Source: Paramecium sonneborni
Taxonomy: Eukaryota > Ciliophora > Oligohymenophorea > Peniculida > Parameciidae
DNA: 64,000 nt
NCBI GenBank assembly: GCA_905182985.1
Contig: CAJJDN010000091.1
Coordinates: 327,085 to 391,084, forward strand
Reading direction: 5' to 3'
Shown here piece after piece: positions 27,258-38,229 of the stretch; the stretch's first letter is position 1; every line of letters begins with the position of its first letter. The position numbers were made by a program, and so were the translations under genes. Under the pieces are notes generated by a model that was given only the letters and a program-made list of their open reading frames with translations, was not told the origin of the DNA and made no database searches.

Positions 27258-27910
27258 TTTATAAAATATGAGTTACCATCCTATAAACAAATTTTAATAA
27301 AAGCCTTTTCTTGATTTTTATAAATTGTTTCATCATCATATTTTAAAGCTCCTTGTAATAAGTTCTAAATTTAAAGTCAAAAATTTATGTTAATAATGAA
27401 TTATTGCATATTTTCTATTTAAAATAATATATATTTAATAAAAGGCATCTCTTAATATATAGAAAGGCTTTTGAAAACCATTTAAGAATCTTTTTAATAT
27501 TACATTTTTATTAATCTTATAATCAATATCAAAACAAGAATTATTATTAATATATAAATAATTATAATTAATCTCTTTTTTAGAATACTATCTTAGTCTT
27601 ATAATCGAAAGATTAGAAAACCATTAAATTCATGATTAAATTATTCATCTACTTTTAATATGAAAAATTTATAATTAAAATAAAATAAATAAAAATAAAA
27701 AATTAATGTGAAAAATAAATTTTTCTTAAAATATTTTCTGATGAAAATGGGATTGCTAATATTTTATTTTAAAATCTCAATAAAATATAAGATCTTATTG
27801 TATTAAATTTGATTTTTATTTATTTCTTTCTAAAATCTAAATATAATGATCATTTTGCATTGTTATTTTTCAATTTTTATAATAGGAAAACCTATTGCGC
27901 AAATTCTTGA

Positions 27911-29883
27911 TATATCAAATATAAAAAGTATATTAAGAACTAGTATTGTAATTAATTTATAATTAAAATAATTATTAATGATGGTAAACCAATATCTAAA
28001 TTGCTCACATATCATTTCAACTAACTAGATTATAAAGTTAGGTAAAAGCATCTCATCATAATCTTTTTCTAATTATTTTATTCTTTACCCACTTTAATTA
28101 ACAAAACTTTTTTCTTCTATTAGTAATTTGTAATTATAATAATTATTATAATTATAAATTATAAAATTAGTTTAATTGGCCATTAAGAGGAGAAATAATC
28201 AAATTTATTGAAATTAAAGAATTTGGAAATCTCAAAGTTAAGTTTAAATTAAAATTTGAAATTGAAAAATCTCTATAAAAAACTAAGTTAATTTAAAAAA
28301 ACAACTGAATAAATGTATTTTATTTTACATGAAAAAATAATCTTTGAATATAAAAATATAAATCCAAGTTTCAATCCAAACTTCATTTAATAATATCATT
28401 TTAAGTATATTATTTAATTTATTAGGCTCTTTTAAATTTGATCAAATAAATTAACTTGAAAGTTTTGTGTGGAAATTTGTGAATATAAAAAAATTGAAAT
28501 ATTTTATTCAAAAAACGAAAATTTTAGGTAGAAAATAAATATTAGATGAATTCTTAAAGTAGAAAGATTAATTGTCCTAAACATATTGTTTAGTCTTTTA
28601 ATTTTTAGTTTTTTTTGTTTAGAATATTTTCAAAAGTGATTGAAATTCTACTTATATCATTTTAATTTAGAGTATAAATTTCTTGTTTTCTTAACATTTA
28701 TTGCTATTATTATATTTAATAATTAGGCTTTATAATTTTCAATATTATAATTATAAACCAATTTTTAGCTGTTAGCTATATTTTTAAATGATTTAATCAC
28801 AATATATATAAGCTTTAAATATCATTTATAATAGATAATCTTAGTGAGGAACGAAAAATATGAATTATTAAGACTAAACTTAAGTTTGATTTTCAATGTT
28901 AATATAAAAATTTAGAGATTTAATTGAGATTACTAGATGGAATTCTTGAATCGATTAAAAGAGAATTCTTGTTTAAGGAGCACCAAGATGCTTTGCTTAA
29001 ATTTCCTTAAAAATTTATTAACATTAAGAATTGAATCTCATACATTAATATATGAAATGAAACTTATAAATAAACAATTAAATATTCTTGAATCATATTT
29101 TGATTAATTTAAGTTGAACTATGATTCATATGCTCTTTCATTAGTTTATAGTTTTTTCTTATTTCTTAACATAAACTTTAGTTAATTTTGAGCTACTTTT
29201 AAAAATAATGAAATAAGAATGATGTATAATTTATTTTTTATTATATCTGGTTTGTTTTAGAAGTTGGTCTTAATTAGACATTCTTGGAGAATTCAGTTAA
29301 ATGCAATTTTTATTTAAAATCACTCCTTTCATATATTAATGGATTTAATTTTTGCATCCTCATTGAATGATTATTGAAAACTCTTGAAAAATATGTAGAA
29401 TTGAAAATCATGAAGCAAAAATAAATTAATGGACAAATGATGAAAAGAAATCAAATTCTCATGGTTTTCTATAAACTATTTGTTTTTGTGAGTATGGTAT
29501 TTTTTTCAAATGAGTTAGCTGAAATTCTAATAAAATTATGAATGAGATTTGAAAAAATGATTCAAAAGAAATAATATAATAATAAATGTTAAACAGATCA
29601 TTCTATTAATCATGATCATAGATAAGAATGATTAAATTAGATTTTAATTTATTAAAAATGAAATACATCATTTTGATAATTAAATTACGTAATCAAATTT
29701 TCTAAAAGTTTTATATATAAGTAGAAGTATTGTTTGATGACTTTGAGCAAAATTAAATGTTATATGCATAGTATTTAGTTTTCAAATTTTTAGTTTAGAT
29801 CCAAAAATGAATAAATTTATTTTAATAATTTAAATATGATATGTTTATTCTTTACTGGGTTCAATACATCTAAATTTACGCTA
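27911..29883. other. Mostly unassigned AT-rich DNA with coding-like fragments
   Basis: No intact gene. Around 29.05-29.5 kb the plus strand reads as coding-like peptides (MKLINKQLNILESYFDQF; MMYNLFFIISGLFQKLVL) broken by in-frame TGA codons, consistent with a relic continuing from the frames at 26.3-27.9 kb. A 24-bp perfect AT palindrome is at 28131-28154. Confidence 0.4.
28131..28154. repeat. 24-bp perfect AT palindrome
   Basis: TAATTATAATAATTATTATA plus ATTA reads the same on both strands, extended outward with one mismatch pair. In 80 percent AT DNA this is only mildly surprising. Confidence 0.9.
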
Positions 29884-32800
29884 ATGTTATTGGTCATTCT
29901 CACATTACAATAATCTAGAGGCGAATTTTAAAGTCAATTTTGGGATAGTGGATCAAATTAAAGTATGAATAGTCTTTAGAATAGTTTTAAATAAGTTATG
30001 GTGGGATACTACGTGTAGTTGCTGCTCATTTTAACTTGAATAATGCGGTATAAAAACTATTTTGGCAACTAATTAATGCTCTGTTGCAGATTATAATATT
30101 ATAGTTTTCAAAACATTCTAGATAAAGCCTCATTACAAGATTACATTGTCATTTAATTTTTGGAGGTAGTACAAGTTAAATAATTTTAGAATTGATTAAT
30201 GGGATAATTATGAGTTCTATGTATATTTAGAATATTAAATTGTACACTAAAGTCAATACTCTCATAGTACAAGTAATTCAAATATTTGTGGAAATCCAGG
30301 CTATAATGATGAAGTATATCCAATATCAATTACTATTCCACATATTATGCCTGCTCTGACAGTTATTTTTACTGCATAAAGAGGTATTTGGGGAATATCA
30401 GATATGACTTTAGAAGCAAAGTTATGTCCTGAAGGTTGTTAATCATGTAATGAATATGGATGTTTTGATTAATACCTTCATTTTATTTCAATGAATGGAA
30501 TGTTATAAAATTCACTTAGAACAAATGAATGTTGGCTAACAAATAATGCAATTTAAACTACTATCATTACTTATCTCTGTAATTTTATTTAATTTACTTA
30601 GAATCTCGTTATCTTCAGACATAAGGAAATCATTTAGTGAACATAATCAATTTAAATCATCATTAAGCAATAAGTTTACAAATAAAATTATTAATCTATA
30701 ATTCCAATCCAACCGAAATTAAAATAGCTATTGACGATTTAATAGTACTAAGAAACTAATATACAGGAGGTTGGATAAAATATCCCTATGGTTTTGGATA
30801 TAGATCCATAAAATTAATTAGCATACATTAATATCCTCACATTAATAGTTAAGCTAAAATAACTATTAAAATAGAATGGACATAAAAGGAACCCACTTGG
30901 TAAATATTTTTTGGAATCAGAGATTTTCAGTTATTTTTAAAATCTCAACTTTTTGAGTTTACTTGTAAAGATGATAATTTGATTCCATTTGATGGATGCT
31001 TTTAATAATATTATGATTGTGTAGATGGTTGTAGTAGTTGTATTAGAGGATTATGCTTAGATTGTAAATAAGGTTGGGATTGGGTTGAAAATGATTAAAA
31101 TTGTGTTCCAATCTGCGGAGATTTATAAATTACTTAATTTGAAGAATGTGATGATGGGAATAACATTCCGTATGATGGTTGTCATTTATGTAAATATTCT
31201 TGTCCTTTGAATTGTGAAATTTGTTAATTTGGTGAATGTTTGAAATGTAAAATGAAATATTAAATAAGTTTAAATAAAAAATAATGTTAACCATTTTGCT
31301 CTAATGGAATATAAATTAATTATGATATTTTTGATAAATAAAGTAACAATTAATTGGAAAGAATCAATATTTGCTAGTAAAGATGTTCAATAGAATGCAA
31401 TTTGTGTATAGATGATAAATGTCTACAATGTAATGATGGATGGTAACTTTAAGATAATAAATGCCATTAAGTTTGTGGAGATGGACTAATTGCTATTAAT
31501 TCAATAGAGGTATGTGATGATGGAAATTATAATGATGGTGATGGTTGCTATTAATGCTAATTTGAATGTATACCCTATTGTTTCTCATGTTCAGATTAAT
31601 CAATTTGTTTAACATGCATACAATTTTTCATTTTAGTAAATGATTAATGCCTTCCAAAATGTGGAGATGGTATTTTAATAACTGGTTTAGAAGAGTGTGA
31701 AGATGATAATGATTAACCTTATGATGGATGTTATTAATGTAAATTCTCATGCATTCAAAATTGTGATATTTGTCATTTAGGATTATGCAAAAAATGCAAC
31801 ACTGGATATTAATTTTATGATCATATTTGTGTAATTTTAGATGAAAATCTAGAAGATATTGAAAATTTATTCAATAATACATAAATACAATCTTTAGAGT
31901 TTTGTGGAGATGGGATTTTATCAGAAAAAGAATAATGTGATGATTTAAATTAATTGAATTTTGATGGATGTTCAGAATCTTGCCAAATTGAAAGTTCATG
32001 GAATTGCAATCCTTCATAACCTAGTATTTGCCATCCATAAACTAAATTTAATCTATCTTATTTAAATAATACTTAATAAATTTAATATGTTTAATTGTCA
32101 TTTACAAATTAATTAATTTTCAACAATAATATTGAAAATTATTCAACATTTATTTATGAAATTCAAAATTGTACATCAGATCAATATAGTTTTGAAATTA
32201 TCAAAGTATATGAAATTTAACAATTTAATTATTTAGATCTATCCTATGTATTAGAAATTAAATTTTTTAATTCACTAGATTCTTAACCAATTTTAAAGGT
32301 TTCATTATTCGGTGATATAATCGATATTCACTATTTTTAAGTTTTTAAGAGTGAACAGAAGATTGCACTTTAACCCCCAAGAATATTATCTGAATCATAG
32401 ATATAAACAGCAATTAATCTTAAAAATTTTAATTTTTGGATATTGATTGGATTGTGTGTTTGTGCATTTATTATGATTATATTAGGGGATTTTTAACAAT
32501 TTATGGAAATTTTAGATATACTATAATTTTAATCATTCTTAAAATTTTTAAATGTACCATTCCCCCAAAATGTTGAAATCTATTTTGAATCATCGAATTT
32601 TGTAACTATTAAGCCTCTATTCAATAAAATATAATTACAATATATATTCGATAATATATTTACTGCTTATCATTGTGACGGTATTGGAAAATTTAAATAT
32701 TATAATATTAACGCAGATCTATTAAATAATATTTATGGACTTATCTCTCAAATTATGCTAATATTTATCATAGATATATTTCTAAGATATTTAAAAAGAC

Positions 32801-33588
32801 AGTATTACTAATCTCACAATTTATTAAGAATTTTAAACTATTTAAGCTAAAAAAAATCAAAAATATATCAAAAGATATCGACATTGATTTGTAATTTGAC
32901 TAAAACCATAATGCAATAACCATTAATATTTAATAGAAAATTTTTATTATATTTGATTTTAGCTAATAGTTGGGATATATTATTCAAAATTTTATTATTT
33001 TTGTTTTCTTGCTAGGAATAAACTATAAGATCTCTTTTTTCCTATAGTTTCAGTATTGGATATTTAATTTTCATCATTTTAACTTTAATACAATAGTTTA
33101 GAAGATAAAATTTTAATTTAATATTGAGAGTTTTAAGAAATAAATAGCATTAAGCAATTTTGTTATTTAAAAAACTTATTTTTCTTATGATTCTCATAGG
33201 AATATAAGATCAGCCTATAACTTAGTGTATTCTATTATCAGTTTTGTTGTTTACATATTTAAGTTTCATCAACACAGTTGAGTTTATATATTCTGATGCT
33301 GAATTGATGAATATAATGTGTTAGGATGTTTCTGTAATGTTATTTACCTTATTAAGTTTAGCCTTTTGTACTGAATTTTATAGATATTTAACAGCTAATT
33401 AATATTTTATTTTAGGCTTCATATAGATTGGATTATTAATGATAGGATTAACAGGTCCTCTAATTAAATGTGCAATGAGATTTTATAAAAAAGTTCAAGC
33501 TTATATTGAAAACAGAAAAGAAGTTTAGAAATTAAATGAAGAACGGTAAACTGCAAATCCAAACATTCTAACTGAGCTAAAGTATTGA
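29884..33588 (+). CDS. Cys-rich (DUF4215/Myxococcus-type repeat) multi-TM membrane protein
   Basis: Three introns, 29948-29972 (25 nt), 30166-30189 (24) and 30579-30601 (23), give a single 1,210-aa frame ending ...NPNILTELKY. The N-terminal third holds two related beta-sandwich-like blocks (FKTFQIKPHYKITLSFNFW, then WRIDQWDNYEFYVYL; second around LNHHQAISLQIKLLIYNSN). Then come CGDG...E.CDDGN..DGC..C repeats, for example VCGDGLIAINSIEVCDDGN and KCGDGILITGLEECEDDND, interleaved with furin-like CxxC pairs. After ~residue 780 there are many hydrophobic helices (NFWILIGLCVCAFIMIILG and others) and a basic cytoplasmic tail. Ciliates encode many such surface proteins; ligand and function are unknown. 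The start has a short hydrophobic leader (MLLVILTLQQ), and a slightly longer upstream start is possible. Confidence 0.85.
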
Positions 33589-34396
33589 AAATTTTCAATA
33601 TTTTTCAATACAAAATTATATATTAAATTGATAATTAATTAATGAGAGCTTATGAGAAAAAAATCAAATTTATTAGATTGTTTAAGCATCTTTATCATCT
33701 TTATTGTTTTTAATTTAAAATAGAATTTTTTAAGTTATAAAGAATTTCTTAAATTTCTTACATTTATTATAAATTAATATTTATTCAATACTAGGAAAGA
33801 AAGATGTTCATATTGAACAAATTTTTTATTTAATATATTTAATGTTAATAGATTATTGATTTTAAAAAAATATTAATTTAACAGATCTATCAAAATTTTA
33901 TAAAGATTTTTGAGAAGAAAAAAAAGATTTAGATAAGTACCAAATTTTTAATAATAATCAACAAAAAGAGATTAAATGATGAGGAATTTTTTTATTAATA
34001 AAACAAGTATTTTGGAGTCATAAAGAGATTATCAAAGGAGAGGATTGCAAATGATTAAAATGAATAAAACTCAAACATATGTAAACTTATCTTATAGAAT
34101 TTTTAATTAATTTATATTTATTATATGTAATAAAAATAAAAAAATTTTCTTTTAATTATTCAGAAATTACTGGTTATAGATTTAGAGTGGATAAAATTAC
34201 ACATGTTTTTATTCAAAGATAAAGAAGCTTAATAATATGAAGTAAATTATCAAAATAAAATGTAATGGTTCCTAAAATAAACAAGAATATAAATCTATCC
34301 TTAAAAAGATTAATTAAAATATATTAAATAAGTAATAGAATTATCATTTATATTTCAGTAATTACCATTTAAGTTATTCAAAAAATTAATATTATA
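33589..34396. other. Intergenic, nothing recognised
   Basis: About 0.8 kb of AT-rich sequence between the Cys-rich membrane gene and the duplicated block at the gap edge. No gene or repeat could be supported. Confidence 0.5.
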
Positions 34397-34557
34397 ATCA
34401 AACATGTATGTAAGATCAAGTGATTTTAGGATATTAAATAATAGGATTATTATAGTCTTATATGCTATCTCAATTGGAATTACAGAAAAGTTTGATAAGT
34501 AATTATAAAAGTCACATATTTCATTTCTCAACAATATATATTAATAATTTTCGATCA
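34397..34557. repeat. 161-bp block duplicated across the gap (left copy)
   Basis: Identical to 35473-35633 as far as read by eye, offset 1076. The left copy ends exactly at the first N, so it is a contig end that overlaps sequence already present to the right. The bases just before the two copies differ. Confidence 0.9.
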
Positions 34558-35071
34558 NNNNNNNNNNNNNNNNNNNNNNNNNNNNNNNNNNNNNNNNNNN
34601 NNNNNNNNNNNNNNNNNNNNNNNNNNNNNNNNNNNNNNNNNNNNNNNNNNNNNNNNNNNNNNNNNNNNNNNNNNNNNNNNNNNNNNNNNNNNNNNNNNNN
34701 NNNNNNNNNNNNNNNNNNNNNNNNNNNNNNNNNNNNNNNNNNNNNNNNNNNNNNNNNNNNNNNNNNNNNNNNNNNNNNNNNNNNNNNNNNNNNNNNNNNN
34801 NNNNNNNNNNNNNNNNNNNNNNNNNNNNNNNNNNNNNNNNNNNNNNNNNNNNNNNNNNNNNNNNNNNNNNNNNNNNNNNNNNNNNNNNNNNNNNNNNNNN
34901 NNNNNNNNNNNNNNNNNNNNNNNNNNNNNNNNNNNNNNNNNNNNNNNNNNNNNNNNNNNNNNNNNNNNNNNNNNNNNNNNNNNNNNNNNNNNNNNNNNNN
35001 NNNNNNNNNNNNNNNNNNNNNNNNNNNNNNNNNNNNNNNNNNNNNNNNNNNNNNNNNNNNNNNNNNNNNNN
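34558..35071. other. Assembly gap (514 N)
   Basis: Run of N. Apparent open frames through it are meaningless. See the duplicated flanks at 34397-34557 and 35473-35633. Confidence 0.99.
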
Positions 35072-35392
35072 TAAATAAATAATGTAAATTGTAGTGTTTA
35101 CTTGGTTCAAAAAAGAATTGTTAGATATGATGAGATTGAAAAATTTTCTTGTAATTCTAGAAAGGTAAGAGAAATAAACTTGCCATGCCCTACTAGAGAT
35201 TATCGAAAGATGGATATTTATTTAATTAATTATATTAATGTACCAGTTTTTGCATAATTTAATGTCATAATAAATGCCATCATTTCTCCTTTTTTTGACA
35301 TTCTTAATATAAAATTCTTATTCTTTTCCACCCTAATTTTAAAATAATCAATGCTTTCTTATTGTTTATAATTATAACAATTCATTATTTGA
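35072..35392 (+). CDS. 3' fragment of an unidentified coding sequence
   Basis: The frame through 35087 is open from the gap to a TGA at 35390-35392. It begins NCSVYLVQKRIVRYDEIEK and contains SRKVREINLPCPTRDYRK, which look like genuine protein. After ~35257 it becomes hydrophobic and less convincing. No family recognised; the 5' part would be in or across the gap. Confidence 0.4.
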
Positions 35393-35472
35393 TGGGTGAT
35401 AAAAAATCTCAACAATATTAGCTTTTTTTGGAAACACCTAGGCTGAAAGTAGAAATTTCATTTTGATAATAC

Positions 35473-35633
35473 ATCAAACATGTATGTAAGATCAAGTGAT
35501 TTTAGGATATTAAATAATAGGATTATTATAGTCTTATATGCTATCTCAATTGGAATTACAGAAAAGTTTGATAAGTAATTATAAAAGTCACATATTTCAT
35601 TTCTCAACAATATATATTAATAATTTTCGATCA
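35473..35633. repeat. 161-bp block duplicated across the gap (right copy)
   Basis: Same sequence as 34397-34557, here continuous with the 3' flank of the TPR gene, so this copy is in its natural context on its right side. Its left neighbour differs from that of the left copy. Confidence 0.9.
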
Positions 35634-35787
35634 ACTTTCTCAAATAGAAAATAAACTAATTTTTTCGGAATTGTAGAAGAATTTAGATATTTAGAAAATA
35701 AAAAAATTATCTGTTAATCTTTAAGAAATATTTTTGTATTTTCTGAATATTTTTACTGATAATCTTGCTATGGATAATTATCATAAC

Positions 35788-36956
35788 TCATTTTTGTAAC
35801 ATTTATTCGCAATAGCTTTTTTAAGATTTAACAATTTGATTATTCTAATCTAACATTAATGCTTTATCATAACAAGAAATGGCTTCTTAATATTTTTTAA
35901 GTTTTTATAAGCAAGATCCTATAAAAATTAATATCATCTAACCTTTTGATTGTATTGTCCAAAATTAACTAGGGTCCTCACATATAGCTTTGTCATAACA
36001 AAAGATAGCTTCTTAATAATTGTTCATTTCTTATAAACAGTCTCCTATTTATGTGGAATAAAATTATTTACCTTTTTTTGTTAAAGTCTTCACATGTTTT
36101 GAGTTCAATACCAAAATCTTATCAAACCAACAGATTGCTTCGCTATATTAGTTTAACTTATATAAGCAATTACCTAATTTAATAAAATCTATTTATACCG
36201 ATTCCATACAAGGAGTCTATGTTAGATTAATCTAATTTTAAAACTTATTTGAATTACATAAGAGCATCTTAGTAAGAATTACAATAATATAAGCTATCAC
36301 CTAAAATTATCCTTTTATTTTACCTTTCCATAACATAACATTGATCTAATTTGGATTGATCATTAAAGATGTATCAAATGCAGACAAGGCTTTTACATAA
36401 TCATGTTTTTAAAATAATGTCAAACCTTAATTAAAGTAAAATATTTACCTTCTATGTAATATTATCTGGCTTCAGCAATATCCTAAGAAGATTATTATTT
36501 ATAACTTAGCTGGCTAGAATCAAGGTTTTTAATTCTTTCATCTAATGTAGTTAATAAGATTTGAGCTACAACTTTTAATTCTATTATTTCTTGGCTAACG
36601 TTGTTTAGATTTATAAATTGACATAACATTTGATTTACTTAAATGTTATTCAATGTCTTTAGCCTTTCTAAAGAGATTTAAAACTATGTTCTAATTTTAT
36701 CTTTGAGTAAAAAAATCATTTAGTTAATTTAATCACTCAATTCCGTCAATATCTAAATCATTTCCTTCTCACATTTATTTGATATTTCTTCAACATAATT
36801 AGGTAAATTAGAAATTAATTGTTAATCTTTTTAATGACCAATATGAAAGCTTTCTTAATGGCATTAATTGCAAGATAAGCGCATTTTTTCACAACAATTT
36901 AAATTTATACAAAATCTCTCTACTTGTTAATTGTGGTCTAAAAATGGACATTGCAT
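35788..36956 (-). CDS. B-box-like zinc finger, coiled coil and TPR protein
   Basis: Starts MQCPFLDHNQQVERFCINLN and continues with Cys/His spacing of a B-box-type zinc finger (CEKMRLSCNQCHQESFHIGH), then a helical, coiled-coil-like stretch to ~residue 160, then five to six TPR motifs such as GDCLQEMNNYQEAIFCYDKA. Introns at 36426-36448 (23 nt, AAG acceptor), 36301-36323 (23), 36174-36198 (25), 36045-36071 (27) and 35919-35942 (24) leave exactly 349 codons. Each of the five falls inside the Gly codon that opens a TPR helix A (EG, KG, IG, KG, KG), phase 1. TPRs bind peptide partners; the partner is unknown. Many Paramecium proteins combine this N-terminal finger with repeat domains. Confidence 0.85.
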
Positions 36957-37226
36957 TTTTAATAAAAAAATTATTATTATTTTAAGAAAATTATTTTAAT
37001 TTATATACTTATAACCTGGTTATTAAATGATGCGCGCCATAAGTAATTTATTTTTAATTGAGAATTTGGGATTATATGATTGAGATTGCTTTCATTTGCA
37101 AAAATCAATAAATGATTTTAAAAAACTCTAAACCTTTTTTTTTTTAGGTGAGTCAATAAATAAAATAAGATATTATTTTTATATTTCGTAAAAAATAGAA
37201 ATTTTTGGTTTCTTATTATTAAAGTA

Positions 37227-37560
37227 GAAAATGTTTAGCTTTTATACTCTAATGATGCTAAAGTCACTTATAATGGTGTTTATACTTTGAAAGGTTTAAA
37301 GAAAGGAAAATGGAATCTGAAATGGTAAATATTAATAGATGTTAATAAGATATAAGTTTAGGTAAGAATATATAATATGGATGGGTGGAGCTAAAAAAAA
37401 TAGGGAAATGGGAAGAGTTGGATGAAGAATTTGAGGATTATAAATAAGTTACTTATATAAAATGGAATATATAATATGAAAGGTAGGAAGAGTGCTATAT
37501 GGAAAAATTGAAATAAAGAATAATGAGAAATCTAGGGAAGCAAAATATGATGATTGATAA
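37227..37560 (+). pseudogene. Relic of the KxGxW repeat family
   Basis: Fragments NDAKVTYNGVYTLKGLKKGK and, in another frame, KKIGKWEELDEEFEDYKQVT match the repeat unit of the intact gene at 38230-40151, but on the opposite strand and broken by frame changes and TGA. A dead, inverted paralogue is the simplest reading. Confidence 0.6.
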
Positions 37561-38229
37561 TAAAATTATGATATATATAAATAAATCAAATGAAATTAAT
37601 GAGTGTTTAACTTTTTTGTTATTGAAATTGGAATAATTTAAAGATGGTCTAATGATTAGCAGATGTGAATTAATGATAATTCAAGTTTGTATAAAGGGTT
37701 CCTTGGATTTAATTTTCAATTTGGCTTTAACACAAATTTACTAGTATCATAAATTAAATTAGCTCATAGATTAACAAAGATAAAAAATTTTGAAATACTT
37801 TGGAATTAATAATTATTGTTACAATCTATTTGTTAGATAGTTTCTATTAAAAAGTTATTCTAGATGGTTAATATTTAAAATCATTAAGAGATAAATTTAG
37901 CTTAAAATTTTAGATATTCATAATGTTAGAATATCTTTGATTATAATAGAAATTATTTTATATTAAATGCAAGATTTTTTAAATCTACAATTTAAAGTAT
38001 TCTCAATATTTTGAAATTTTAATGATTTAGAATAGAAACATTTAATATTTAAGTTTAAAATAGTTTATCTGAAGTATGGATAATAAATTACAAGAAGAAA
38101 GAATTAATATTCAAAGAATTATTCCTTGAATAATATTCTTGAAAAAATTTTAGAAAAAAGCTTCTTGGATTTTAAATTATATCTCAATACATTTAATAGA
38201 ATTTTTCATAAAAGAATCTTTAATTTTCA
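37561..38229. other. Intergenic, nothing recognised
   Basis: Roughly 670 bp of AT-rich DNA between the relic and the 3' end of the intact repeat gene. No feature could be supported. Confidence 0.5.

Noticed and set aside
34462..35110. Open frames crossing the first N run
   Set aside because: Most of their length is undetermined sequence.
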